A stretch of DNA of 64,000 bases, taken from positions 62,001 to 126,000 of the forward strand of contig NZ_FOYL01000001.1 of NCBI RefSeq assembly GCF_900115955.1, in the 5' to 3' direction. The notes beneath the pieces were generated by a model, which did not search any database, was not told the DNA's origin, and was given only the letters and a program-made list of their open reading frames with translations. Made by a program: the position numbers and the translations under genes. Below are positions 26,619 to 35,126 of this stretch, in pieces. The stretch comes from Lentzea waywayandensis (GTDB lineage: Bacteria > Actinomycetota > Actinomycetes > Mycobacteriales > Pseudonocardiaceae). Position 1 is the first letter of the stretch. Each line of letters opens with the position of its first letter.

Positions 26619-27367
26619 GCGGCGACCCCCTTCTTCTCCTGCATCGCGTGCACCAGATAGCTCGCGACCTCACCCGGCGTGGTACCCCGGGAGAAAACCC
26701 GATCAACCCCCAGCTCGCCCGCCATCAACGGGTCGAACCGCGGACCGCCGGCCACCAGCAACGGCCGCCGGTCCCCCATCGCCTCGCGGAACGCCGCCGA
26801 CATCTCCTGCGTGTTCAGGATGTGCGCGTCCCGCTGGGTCACGACCTGGGAGATCAGCACGGCGTCGGCCTTCTCGGTGCGGGCGGACCGCACCAGTTCG
26901 GGCACCGAGACCTGGGCACCGAGGTTCACGACCTTCAGCTCCCGGTAGTACTCCAGGCCCTTCTCGCCCGCGAAGCCCTTGATGTTGAGGATCGCGTCGA
27001 TGCCGACCGTGTGCGCGTCCGTGCCAATGCACCCGCCCACGACGACCAGCTTGCGCCGCAACACCTTCTTCAAGGCCGAGTTCACCTCGGCCGGCGACAG
27101 CAGCGGGTACTCGCGCTCGACGACCCTGACCTCGTCCAGGTCCACCAGGTGCTTCACCGAGCCGTAGACGACGAAGAACGTGAAGTCGTCGCCGATGGGG
27201 TTCGAGTGGACCACCATCGCGGGATCCATGCCCATCTTGTTCGCGAGCTGCAACGCCGCGCCGTCCGCCTTGGGGCCGAAGGGGATCGGCAGCGTGAACG
27301 ACGTCTGGATCATGCCGTCACCGGTGGTGTCACCGTACGGCCGCACGTACCTCTTCGCGTCGGTCAC
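26615..27367 (-). CDS. kamE: Lysine 5,6-aminomutase beta subunit
   Basis: 250 aa from GTG at 27367, overlapping the kamD stop; the frame is open further upstream but would run through kamD. The B12-binding domain carries [19 protein letters not shown], the DxHxxG motif that supplies the cobalt-ligating histidine. In the characterised clostridial enzyme this subunit also provides the lysine that holds PLP. With the alpha subunit it moves the terminal amino group of D-lysine or beta-lysine from C6 to C5, using adenosylcobalamin. It is translationally coupled to kamD and kal. Confidence 0.93.
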   Translation of the reverse strand: MTDAKRYVRPYGDTTGDGMIQTSFTLPIPFGPKADGAALQLANKMGMDPAMVVHSNPIGDDFTFFVVYGSVKHLVDLDEVRVVEREYPLLSPAEVNSALKKVLRRKLVVVGGCIGTDAHTVGIDAILNIKGFAGEKGLEYYRELKVVNLGAQVSVPELVRSARTEKADAVLISQVVTQRDAHILNTQEMSAAFREAMGDRRPLLVAGGPRFDPLMAGELGVDRVFSRGTTPGEVASYLVHAMQEKKGVAA

Positions 27368-28932
27368 TGCGCTGCCTCCAGCATCTCCGAAGCCGGGTTG
27401 AAGTACTCGGGGGCCTTCTCGACCACGCCGTCCGCGCCCTTGCCCTTGTCCGCGGGCCGCTTCATCAGGCCGAACGTGCCGTCCGCGATCGCGTTGAGCA
27501 GGCCGTCGTCGACGATGCGCTCCAGCAGGTCGACGGCCTCGCCGAGCACCTGGTGCGCGCGCTTGACGATCAGACCGTCCGGGGAGGGCCGGAAGTCCTC
27601 GGCGAGGCTGCCCGCCGCGTTCAGCACGTACCGGACGTTCTTCAGAGCCAGGTCGCGGTCCGACAGGAACGGCGTCACCACGGCTTCGGTCATCATGCCG
27701 ACGAGCAGAATGGACTGTCCTGTCAGGACACCCGCGAGGTTGAAGAACCCGTCCAGCAGATAGCCGTCGAAGACGTCGCCGGTCATGTGCTTGGTCGGCG
27801 GCATCCACTTCAACGGCGCGTCCGGGAACAGTTCGCGGGCCAGCAGGGCGTGCGCGAGCTCGAGCCGGAACGAGTCGGGCACCTTCGGGTTGATCTCGAA
27901 GGCGTGGCCGAGGCCCAGCAGGTGGTCGGGCAGTCCCGCCTCGTGGGCGAAGTGCTCGTTGAGGAGCTGGGAGACCGTGACGGTGTGCGCGGCGTCGACG
28001 GCGTCCGCGGTGGTGAGGTAGTTGTCCTCGCCGGTGTTGATGATGATGCCGGCGCGCGCGTGCACCTGGCGGGAGAAGCGCTGGTCGACGAACGTGCGGA
28101 TCGGGTTGATGTCGCGGAACAGGATGCCGTACATCGAGTCGTTCAACATCATGTCAAGGCGCTGAAGTCCTGCCAGGACAGCGATCTCCGGCATGCACAG
28201 GCCGGACGCGTAGTTGGTCAGCCGCACGTACCGGCCGACCTCCTTCGACACGTCGTCGAGGGCCGCGCGCATGATCCGGAAGTTCTCCTGCGTGGCGTAC
28301 GTGCCCGCGAAACCGTGGTGCGTGGCGCCTTCCGGGACGTAGTCGAGCAGGCTTTGCCCCGTCGAGCGGATCACCGCGATGATGTCGGCGCCCGCGCGGG
28401 CCGCGTTCTGGGCCTGAATCACGTCCTCGTCGATGTCACCGGTCGCGACGATCAGGTAGATCCACGGACGCTGCGCGGGATCACCCCACTTGGTGATCAG
28501 CTTGTCGCGCTGGGCCCGGTTGCGGTCGACCGCCCTGAGCCCCTTCGACACCGCGGACGTGGACGCCTTGCGCGCCGCCGTCAGGTCCTTGCCGGTGGGG
28601 ATCCTGAACTGGATCTGACCGGCCGCCGTGGCCTCGGCGAGTTCGGTGAGAGTCCCGAGGTTGTGTTCGCGCAGCGCGTGGAACGCCGGCAGCACCACGC
28701 CGTGCTCCAGCCCGCACTGCTCGCGGACCGTGTCGATCACGCGGTTGACCCACGGGACGTCACCGGCGCGGTGCGTGGAGTCCGCGCCGGTGATGCCTGC
28801 CAGGCGAAGTGTGGCGCGCTCGACGGCGACGGTGGTGTGCGCCTTCGCGAGGGACACCACCGGTTCGGCCGCCCGCGCCGCGAGCTTGCGGGCGGTGGCG
28901 ACCACCTTCGGGTCGAGGTCGAGCAACGCCAT
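27364..28932 (-). CDS. kamD: Lysine 5,6-aminomutase alpha subunit
   Basis: 522 aa, the family's usual length, with a gaggaagtg ribosome site 3 bp after the amidohydrolase stop. It is colinear with KamD throughout: VPWVNRVIDTVREQCGLEHGVVLP, RPWIYLIVATGDIDEDVIQAQNAARAGADIIAVIRSTGQSLLDYVPEG, and the C-terminal KHMTGDVFDGYLLDGFFNLAGVLTGQSILLVGMMTEAV. It forms the TIM-barrel catalytic subunit that binds PLP and substrate beside the cobalamin of KamE. The product of beta-lysine is 3,5-diaminohexanoate, the substrate of Kdd, encoded two genes upstream. Confidence 0.95.
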   Translation of the reverse strand: MALLDLDPKVVATARKLAARAAEPVVSLAKAHTTVAVERATLRLAGITGADSTHRAGDVPWVNRVIDTVREQCGLEHGVVLPAFHALREHNLGTLTELAEATAAGQIQFRIPTGKDLTAARKASTSAVSKGLRAVDRNRAQRDKLITKWGDPAQRPWIYLIVATGDIDEDVIQAQNAARAGADIIAVIRSTGQSLLDYVPEGATHHGFAGTYATQENFRIMRAALDDVSKEVGRYVRLTNYASGLCMPEIAVLAGLQRLDMMLNDSMYGILFRDINPIRTFVDQRFSRQVHARAGIIINTGEDNYLTTADAVDAAHTVTVSQLLNEHFAHEAGLPDHLLGLGHAFEINPKVPDSFRLELAHALLARELFPDAPLKWMPPTKHMTGDVFDGYLLDGFFNLAGVLTGQSILLVGMMTEAVVTPFLSDRDLALKNVRYVLNAAGSLAEDFRPSPDGLIVKRAHQVLGEAVDLLERIVDDGLLNAIADGTFGLMKRPADKGKGADGVVEKAPEYFNPASEMLEAAQ

Positions 28933-28935
28933 GAG

Positions 28936-30474
28936 TCACTTCCTCTCGTAAATCGTCCGGCCGTTCAGGACGGTCCGCACGCAGACGGGCGCGGGACCGG
29001 TGAGATCAGGCAGTCCGGGCACGCCCGAACGCGGGTCGGTCGACCAGCGCTGCACCCGTGCGTCCGAACCGGCCACCACGAGGTCGCCGGTCTCCCACAC
29101 CGCGTACGTCGCGGGCGCGCCGGGCTGAAGGGTGCCGGTCAGGCCGTCCATCACGCCTGCCGCACGCCAGCCGCCACGGGTGTGGGCGGTGAAGGCGGCA
29201 CGCGGGGAGATGCCGTGGCCCTCGGTCTTGTGGTGGACGGCGGCTTTCACCGCAGCCCACGGGTCGATGGCGGTCACCGGGGTGTCCGAGCCGAGCGCGA
29301 GCGCGACGCCCGCGGCCGCGAGACGGGAAAAGGGGTTCAGCCCCACTCCGCGCTCGTCACCGAGTCGCTGGACGTACATCCCAGTCGGGCCGCCCCATTC
29401 GGCGTCGAACAGCGGCTGGACGGAGGCGATGACGCCCCACCCGGCCAGCTGCTGGGCCTGCTCGGCCGACACCATCTCGACGTGTTCGAGGCGGTGGCGG
29501 GCGGAGGCGAGGGCCGGGGTGCCGAGTGCCTTCTCCGCGAGGGCGAAGCCTTCGATGACGGCGGCCATGCCCGCGTCGCCGATGACGTGGAACCCCGCCT
29601 GCACCCCCAGTTCGGTGCACTTGATCAGGTGGTCGGCGATCTGGCGTCCGTCCAGGTAGAGCGCTCCGGACGTGGCGGCGTCGGCGTAGGGCTCGGTCAA
29701 CGCCGCGGTGCGGGAGCCGATCGCACCGTCGACGAAGTGGTCGCCGGCGAGTCCGCGCACGGGAACGCCCGGCAGCTCGTGGGCACCCCAGTAGGCCACC
29801 ACCTCGGGGCCCTCGGTGTGCGCGAGGAGCTCGCGCAGGTCGTCCTCGCCGGAGATGTCCGGGCCGGCGCACTCGTGCACGGACGCGATGCCTTTCGACG
29901 CCGCGTGACGCAGGAAGGTCAGTTGGGCGGCTTCGCGCTGTTCGGGCGTGATGGCGGCTTTCGCCGCGCCTCGCACAAGGTGGTGTGCGGCGCGCGAGAG
30001 ATGGCCGTCCGCAGAGAAGCCATCGGCGGTGCGGGCCTCGTCGGTGATCAGGTCCGAGGAGACCAACGCCGAGTGCACGTCGATGCGCGACAGGTACACC
30101 GTCTTGCCCTGGGCGGCCTCGTCGATCTCGGCGCGCGTCGGCGGGCGGTTCTCCGGCCAGCGCGTCTCGTCCCACCCGTGCCCCCACACGAGGGGGCCCT
30201 CGGCGGCGCGCACCTTCTCCAGCAGTTCGTCCACGGAGGACGACTTCGTCAGGTCGAGGCCGGTCAGGAGCAGGCCGGCGGACGTGGCGTGCACGTGCGC
30301 GTCGACGAACGCGGGCGCGACAAAGGCACCGTCGAGCTCGATGACCTCGGCGTCCGGATGCAGCGCGTGCCCGACCGAGTCCTGTCCGATCCACACGACG
30401 ACACCGTCCGTGACGGCCATCGCCGTCGCATCCGGTGCGTAGATGCGGCCGCCGACCAAAAGTTGCGTACTCAC
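28936..30474 (-). CDS. Amidohydrolase (Amidohydro_3 / YtcJ-like)
   Basis: 512 aa from GTG at 30474, one base after the kdd stop. A metal-dependent hydrolase pattern is visible: AFVDAHVHATSAG (the HxH metal pair), then HECAGPDISG, GFHVIGDAGM, RHRLEHVEMVS and LALGSDTPVT (metal aspartate). YtcJ-like enzymes hydrolyse amide-type bonds. No member of the clostridial lysine pathway needs such a step. Its place inside the kdd-kamD-kamE-kal operon suggests release of lysine or beta-lysine from an N-acyl derivative or a similar entry reaction, but this is inference. Confidence 0.87.
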   Translation of the reverse strand: MSTQLLVGGRIYAPDATAMAVTDGVVVWIGQDSVGHALHPDAEVIELDGAFVAPAFVDAHVHATSAGLLLTGLDLTKSSSVDELLEKVRAAEGPLVWGHGWDETRWPENRPPTRAEIDEAAQGKTVYLSRIDVHSALVSSDLITDEARTADGFSADGHLSRAAHHLVRGAAKAAITPEQREAAQLTFLRHAASKGIASVHECAGPDISGEDDLRELLAHTEGPEVVAYWGAHELPGVPVRGLAGDHFVDGAIGSRTAALTEPYADAATSGALYLDGRQIADHLIKCTELGVQAGFHVIGDAGMAAVIEGFALAEKALGTPALASARHRLEHVEMVSAEQAQQLAGWGVIASVQPLFDAEWGGPTGMYVQRLGDERGVGLNPFSRLAAAGVALALGSDTPVTAIDPWAAVKAAVHHKTEGHGISPRAAFTAHTRGGWRAAGVMDGLTGTLQPGAPATYAVWETGDLVVAGSDARVQRWSTDPRSGVPGLPDLTGPAPVCVRTVLNGRTIYERK

Positions 30475-30475
30475 G

Positions 30476-31486
30476 TCACGCAGTCTGCCGTTGCTCGAAC
30501 AGGGCCCGCACACCCGCCCGCGTCCGGACCAGGTCCAACGCGAACTGGGCGTGACCAGGCACATATCCGTTGCCGACGATCATCTCCACGTCCGCCGCCA
30601 GCCCCTCCGCACCGAGGGCCGCCGCGCTGAACGAGGTCGCCATCGAGAAGAAGATCACCGTGCCGCCGTCCGCGGTCGCGAGGATGGCACCGTGCTCGCA
30701 CCCCGGCACGTCCACACACACGACCGTGACGTCGACCTGCTTGCCCACGGCCTCGGCCACCGCCACCGGATTGCGCGCGTCCGCGATCACGACCTCGTCC
30801 GCGAGGCCCGACTCACGCACCTGCGCGGCTTCACGCTCAGTCGGCACCAACGCGACGAGGCGCGACGCACCGGCCTGACGTGCGGCCGCGAGAGAGAGCG
30901 ACCCGGACTTGCCGCCACCGCCGAGCACCAGCACCGACCCACCGGGATGCTTGCGCACCACACGGTCAGTCAGCGCCGGTGCACCGCACACGTCGAGCAC
31001 GGACAGCGCCAGCTCGTTCGGCATGTCGTCCGGCAGCACGGCCGCGATGGACCGTCCGAACAGCACCGCGGTCCCCCGGCACGGCACCTGCTCGTCCTCG
31101 CCGTCCCAGTCCTGCAGCCCGTCGTTGATCCGCAGCGGCGTCAGCGTGAGGCTGACCAGCGTCGCGATCCGGTCGCCGGCCTTGAGCCCGAGCGGCGACT
31201 CCGGCCCCACCTCGAGGACGGTGCCGAGCAACATGCCGCCCGACCCGGTGACGGGGTTCTGCATCTTGCCGCGCTCGCCGACGATGTCGAGCACGGCCTG
31301 CCGGACCGCCGCACCACTGCCGTGCTGCTCCCTGAGCTGCCGGAACGACGCCGCGTCCAGGTTGAGCCGCTCGACCGCGACGATCACCTCGTCGGGGGCG
31401 GGCACGGGTTCCGCGTCCAGCCGCCACGCCTGCTGGGGCAGGACGCCGGCAGGCTCCAGGACGCGGTGCAGTCCGTACGCGCTCAC
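30476..31486 (-). CDS. kdd: L-erythro-3,5-diaminohexanoate dehydrogenase
   Basis: 336 aa from GTG at 31486, which has an aagga ribosome site. The sequence matches Kdd: GLHRVLEPAGVLPQQAWRLD, LNLDAASFRQLREQ, GKMQNPVTGSGGMLLGTV, a Rossmann motif VLVLGGGGKSGSLSLAAARQAGASR and the C-terminal GNGYVPGHAQFALDLVR. It oxidises 3,5-diaminohexanoate to 5-amino-3-oxohexanoate with NAD(P). The next classical enzyme, the 3-keto-5-aminohexanoate cleavage enzyme Kce, is not in the window. It is the first gene of the operon, with overlapping palindromes immediately upstream. Confidence 0.92.
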   Translation of the reverse strand: MSAYGLHRVLEPAGVLPQQAWRLDAEPVPAPDEVIVAVERLNLDAASFRQLREQHGSGAAVRQAVLDIVGERGKMQNPVTGSGGMLLGTVLEVGPESPLGLKAGDRIATLVSLTLTPLRINDGLQDWDGEDEQVPCRGTAVLFGRSIAAVLPDDMPNELALSVLDVCGAPALTDRVVRKHPGGSVLVLGGGGKSGSLSLAAARQAGASRLVALVPTEREAAQVRESGLADEVVIADARNPVAVAEAVGKQVDVTVVCVDVPGCEHGAILATADGGTVIFFSMATSFSAAALGAEGLAADVEMIVGNGYVPGHAQFALDLVRTRAGVRALFEQRQTA

Positions 31487-31517
31487 GCGAAAATCCTTCG
31501 GTCGACGACGCTGTCTC

Positions 31518-31537
31518 GAAGATATCTTCACGTGAAG
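31518..31537. promoter_or_regulatory. Two overlapping perfect palindromes before the lysine operon
   Basis: GAAGATATCTTC (31518-31529) and CTTCACGTGAAG (31526-31537) are each perfect 12-bp palindromes sharing four bases, 32-51 bp upstream of the kdd start. The stretch GATATCTTCACGTGA resembles GATATCTTTACGCGA before kamA (13 of 15 bases). An operator for a regulator of lysine catabolism is likely; the regulator is not identified here. Confidence 0.55.
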
Positions 31538-31556
31538 TGTAAAGATTGCGCAAGCA

Positions 31557-34500
31557 TCACCTGACGATTCGGGTGATTACACCGTTGCCGAACTCGACGC
31601 TCTGGAAGCGGTCGAACGTGGTCATCGACATCGGGGCGTCAAGGTCGAGCACCAACGTGTGGGTGTGCGGGTCGGACGAATCGTCGGTATGGACGACGCG
31701 GGCTCGCCGGGTCTCGTCCCGCAGTGTCACCTCCCCGACGTCCACCGAGGCGTCTTTGCTCATCACCAGCACTTCCAGTTGGGTGTAGTGGCCGATGGGG
31801 GTGTTCGGCACCAGCGGCTTCACCTTGTTCAGCAGCTCCAGTGCACCTTCCCAGTCGTCCGCACGGAGGATCTCGGGAAAGCCCGCAAGCTCGGGCGGTG
31901 TGCTGCCCACGACAACGGCTGTGCGCACACCTACCTTGCGGGCGATGCTCACCTGATGGCCAAGTGACTGCGACTTGACTTCCGACTCTGCGTAGAAGAC
32001 ACAGTCCGCCCGGAGTGGCGCTGTCACCAGCCGGACCACAAGGTCGGTCACGTCGCGGTGGAGGTAGAGGTGGTCGTTCCAGATGTAGGTGTATGCCGCG
32101 CCATCGGCGACACCTTCGAGTTCTGCGCAGATCTTCCGGGGCAGGCTGTAGTCGGTGCCGAGACCGGCGATCACGAGGCACCACGACGACGTGGCCAACT
32201 CGATGTTCGACCGCAGTTCGGAGAGACCGCGGCGCAACCCGATCTGGTCGCCGACCGCGAGGGCGGGCAGCAACGCGGCGGCTGAGCCGGCATCGCGGGT
32301 GGCCCGCAGGTACGTGCTACCGCGGTGCACGACGTGTTCGGCGAGGGCCGCCATGTCAGAGCGATTGCCGGAGTACTCCACGATCGCTTGTCGCACGATC
32401 GGATGCACGGTGACGGCGCGCGTCCCCAGGTCGATCAGGGAGTTCGTGTAGAGCACGGCCAGCGTCCGATCGAGGCTGTCTCGACTGTCGCCGATCAGCG
32501 CGAACATCAGGTCGCGTGGGATCTCGGTGGGTCTGAGGAGTCCGAGCACTCCGATGGCCTGCCTCACCCATGGTTCACCGGAGGCGGCCGCGTCCAGTGC
32601 TCGGGTGATGCCCAGCCCATGGGTCACCGGGTTCGAAGAGTCCCTGACCAGATCGGTGAGGCGGGACACGCTGGTCTTGGTGTCCCTCAAGTACGACGAG
32701 GCGGCCGCGAGAGCGGCGGGCAGGTGCCCGACCGCTGCGGCAAGTTCAGCCGCGCCGACGAAGGATCCGAGCTGTCGCAGCGACTCTTCCGGCGAGAACA
32801 CGCCGATCTCCACGACGTCGGCCAGGTTCGCCCAGCCGCGGTGCACAGAGGTCACCAGAATCTGGGCGTTGCCCAGTCCGCGCAGCAACTCGGCCGACTC
32901 CTCCGGGTCGTTCGCGCCATCGAAGACGAGCAGGCACCGCCCGAACGTCGCGACGCGACTCGACACCTGATCGGCAGGCACGTCCAGGGCTCTGGCGAGT
33001 GCGGCCAGATCGGTCTCGAACTGACCGGCCCTGATCCACCAGATCACTTCGTAGCGGCTCGCGTTGGCCTCGGCGTACTGCTGAGCGAGCACCGTCTTTC
33101 CACTGCCTGGCATGCCTACCAGCGCGCACAGCCCGGTGAACGCCGGGCGGAAGGACTGGTCGATCCGGCCGATGAGGGCGGGCCGCTCGACCAAGTTGGG
33201 TTTGAGAAGCGGGACATTGTTGATGATCGAGCCTCGGCCGGGATAAAGGTGGACGTCCCCATGGATGTCCCTGGCCTGCACAAGGTTTCTGGCTGTGCCC
33301 GTGATCTCATTCGTCACCGTGGTCGTCGAACGCAACGCGTTCGAGAGCACATTTCGCGCCTCCGCCTCATCCAGCCCAGCCACCTTCACGACGCGACGGC
33401 CGTCCAGCACTTCGGGCAGATCGCAGTCCTCGACCACGACCCCGACGAACTGCGTTCCGCTCGCAATCGCGGCCGCCCACTGCCGCTGAGCGTCCACGGA
33501 GGCGACCGAGGCGGACGAGATGACGGCGAGCGTGTGGTCGAACTCCTTCAGTTCGATGCCGGCCGCCGTCTCCAGAGTCGCGGTGAGCGCCTTGCGTCCC
33601 AGATCCACCATCTGATCGAGGAGCCACTGACCCCACCGCAGGTCCTCCGACAGGTGCATGACAAGCGCTGAATTACGTGGTGCCGTGACACGGCGCGGCT
33701 CGACCGGCTCTGCCGAAACCACGGTGTCCACAAAGGACAGGTACCTGACCAGTTGGACGCGTTGGAAGGAGTCCGCGTCCGACATTCTGTGCCTCAACAG
33801 CTCTCCGAGAGCCGGATAGCTCTCGGAGTACTGCTTGACCTGTTCGACGAAGACCAGGTCTTTCTCGTCCTGCAGCGTGTCGGGCTGCCGGTACGCCACC
33901 TCCAGCCGCGCGAGCAGAGAGTGGTCATTCACCGCCGCGCGGTACACCCGCCGGAACTGAGCTTGGATCACCACCAGCTTGGCCAGCAGTGAGGGCACCG
34001 GGTCAATGCCCGCCGCAAGCCCCTTGACCAGTGTGAAAGCCTGCACGCTCCGCTTGATCCGCCGCGGGTTGTAAGGGCTCGTACCACGCAGGATCGGCAG
34101 GCAATCCCGGACGTCATCGTCTTCGGAGATGCTTTGGATGTAGGACTCGACCATGCTCTCTGCCGGCGGCGGCAGCGAATACGGCAGTTGTACGACCTTC
34201 TCGAAGTAGGTTTCGCCGACGTCTCCCGCAGCAGGCAGGTCCTTGTACTTCACCCTGATCGCGTGCTCGATGATCTCCCGGTCGACCGCCAGCAGGAACA
34301 CGCAGCCGGGTTCGTCGAGAAACAGCTTGATGGTCTCGATGATCTGCAGCGTCTGCTCCGGCAGGCAGCGGTCCAGGTCATCGATGATCACGACCAGTGG
34401 CTTCTTGTGGTACATCACCTCGAGGAGGCCCTGGAACTCGGCGTTGAAGTCGTCCAGCAACGCCGTTTGATCCCGGTGTGCGCGGCGCCGCCGAAAAGCC

Positions 34501-35096
34501 GTCAGATCGGCACCGAGCCTGATGTCGAAAACCTTCATCAACGCGTCAGGTTTGCTGCCCAGCGCGGCCACCACGCCGATCAGCACGCGTGCCCAGGTCT
34601 CGCCCAACACCGGGTTGCCCGCGAGCGAACCCGCCAAAGGATTGCCTGCCACCGGCACCAGACTCAGCGCCATCAGCACCAGCAACGCCACCATGGTGAC
34701 GCGGAATCCGAGCACGAACAGCTTGCGGAGGAGCTCCCACGAACCGCTTTTGACGTCGATCGAGCGCCACCAGATCCGCAGACCTACATCGAAGCGCCGA
34801 TACCACCGCACTGATTTCCGCGCGTCAGTGAGGATCCTCTCGATCAACGCCGCCCAGAGGTTCTCCTCTCGCACGTACTTCCAGGCGTTGAACCAGATCG
34901 GGTGCACACCGTTCGTCCGCAGCTCTCGCTCGACCAACTTGAGGAACGTCGTCTTCCCACTCCCCCACTCCCCGTAGACGCCGATGGTCCACGGGGTCGT
35001 GAAACGGTCCGTGGCCGCAACGCTCCTGGCGAGCGGTATCGCGAACCGGTTGAAGCCGAGTTCGTCCTTGTCTGCGGGCATGTCGGGCACGGGCAT
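31557..35096 (-). CDS. KAP NTPase - TIR-like - NB-ARC-like STAND fusion protein
   Basis: 1179 aa. Residues 1-460 form a KAP P-loop NTPase: Walker A GEWGSGKTT (42-50), a hydrophobic insertion (131-149, possibly 168-180) as in membrane-anchored KAP proteins, and Walker B LVVIIDDLDRC (234-244). Residues 475-585 resemble a TIR domain (WGQWLLDQMVDLG, HTLAVISSASVASV, VAGLDEAEARNVL), but glutamine 539 sits where catalytic TIRs appear to carry glutamate. Residues 599-617 hold TGTARNLVQARDIHGDVHL, also found in the NACHT protein at 10229-15358. An NB-ARC-like module follows: Walker A GMPGSGKT (661-668), LLVFDGAND (722-730), GHLPAAL (790-796) and a winged helix. The tail (970-1095) is Rossmann-like. 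A membrane-linked conflict or signalling sensor is likely. It starts 30 bp after a GH13 gene on the same strand. Confidence 0.85.
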   Translation of the reverse strand: MPVPDMPADKDELGFNRFAIPLARSVAATDRFTTPWTIGVYGEWGSGKTTFLKLVERELRTNGVHPIWFNAWKYVREENLWAALIERILTDARKSVRWYRRFDVGLRIWWRSIDVKSGSWELLRKLFVLGFRVTMVALLVLMALSLVPVAGNPLAGSLAGNPVLGETWARVLIGVVAALGSKPDALMKVFDIRLGADLTAFRRRRAHRDQTALLDDFNAEFQGLLEVMYHKKPLVVIIDDLDRCLPEQTLQIIETIKLFLDEPGCVFLLAVDREIIEHAIRVKYKDLPAAGDVGETYFEKVVQLPYSLPPPAESMVESYIQSISEDDDVRDCLPILRGTSPYNPRRIKRSVQAFTLVKGLAAGIDPVPSLLAKLVVIQAQFRRVYRAAVNDHSLLARLEVAYRQPDTLQDEKDLVFVEQVKQYSESYPALGELLRHRMSDADSFQRVQLVRYLSFVDTVVSAEPVEPRRVTAPRNSALVMHLSEDLRWGQWLLDQMVDLGRKALTATLETAAGIELKEFDHTLAVISSASVASVDAQRQWAAAIASGTQFVGVVVEDCDLPEVLDGRRVVKVAGLDEAEARNVLSNALRSTTTVTNEITGTARNLVQARDIHGDVHLYPGRGSIINNVPLLKPNLVERPALIGRIDQSFRPAFTGLCALVGMPGSGKTVLAQQYAEANASRYEVIWWIRAGQFETDLAALARALDVPADQVSSRVATFGRCLLVFDGANDPEESAELLRGLGNAQILVTSVHRGWANLADVVEIGVFSPEESLRQLGSFVGAAELAAAVGHLPAALAAASSYLRDTKTSVSRLTDLVRDSSNPVTHGLGITRALDAAASGEPWVRQAIGVLGLLRPTEIPRDLMFALIGDSRDSLDRTLAVLYTNSLIDLGTRAVTVHPIVRQAIVEYSGNRSDMAALAEHVVHRGSTYLRATRDAGSAAALLPALAVGDQIGLRRGLSELRSNIELATSSWCLVIAGLGTDYSLPRKICAELEGVADGAAYTYIWNDHLYLHRDVTDLVVRLVTAPLRADCVFYAESEVKSQSLGHQVSIARKVGVRTAVVVGSTPPELAGFPEILRADDWEGALELLNKVKPLVPNTPIGHYTQLEVLVMSKDASVDVGEVTLRDETRRARVVHTDDSSDPHTHTLVLDLDAPMSMTTFDRFQSVEFGNGVITRIVR

Positions 35097-35126
35097 GTTC
35101 GTTTGTCGCCCAACGGGCGTGTTTCG

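Noticed and set aside
27553-30630. 1025-codon open frame on the plus strand
   Set aside because: Antisense to kamD and the amidohydrolase gene, both of which have unmistakable protein families.
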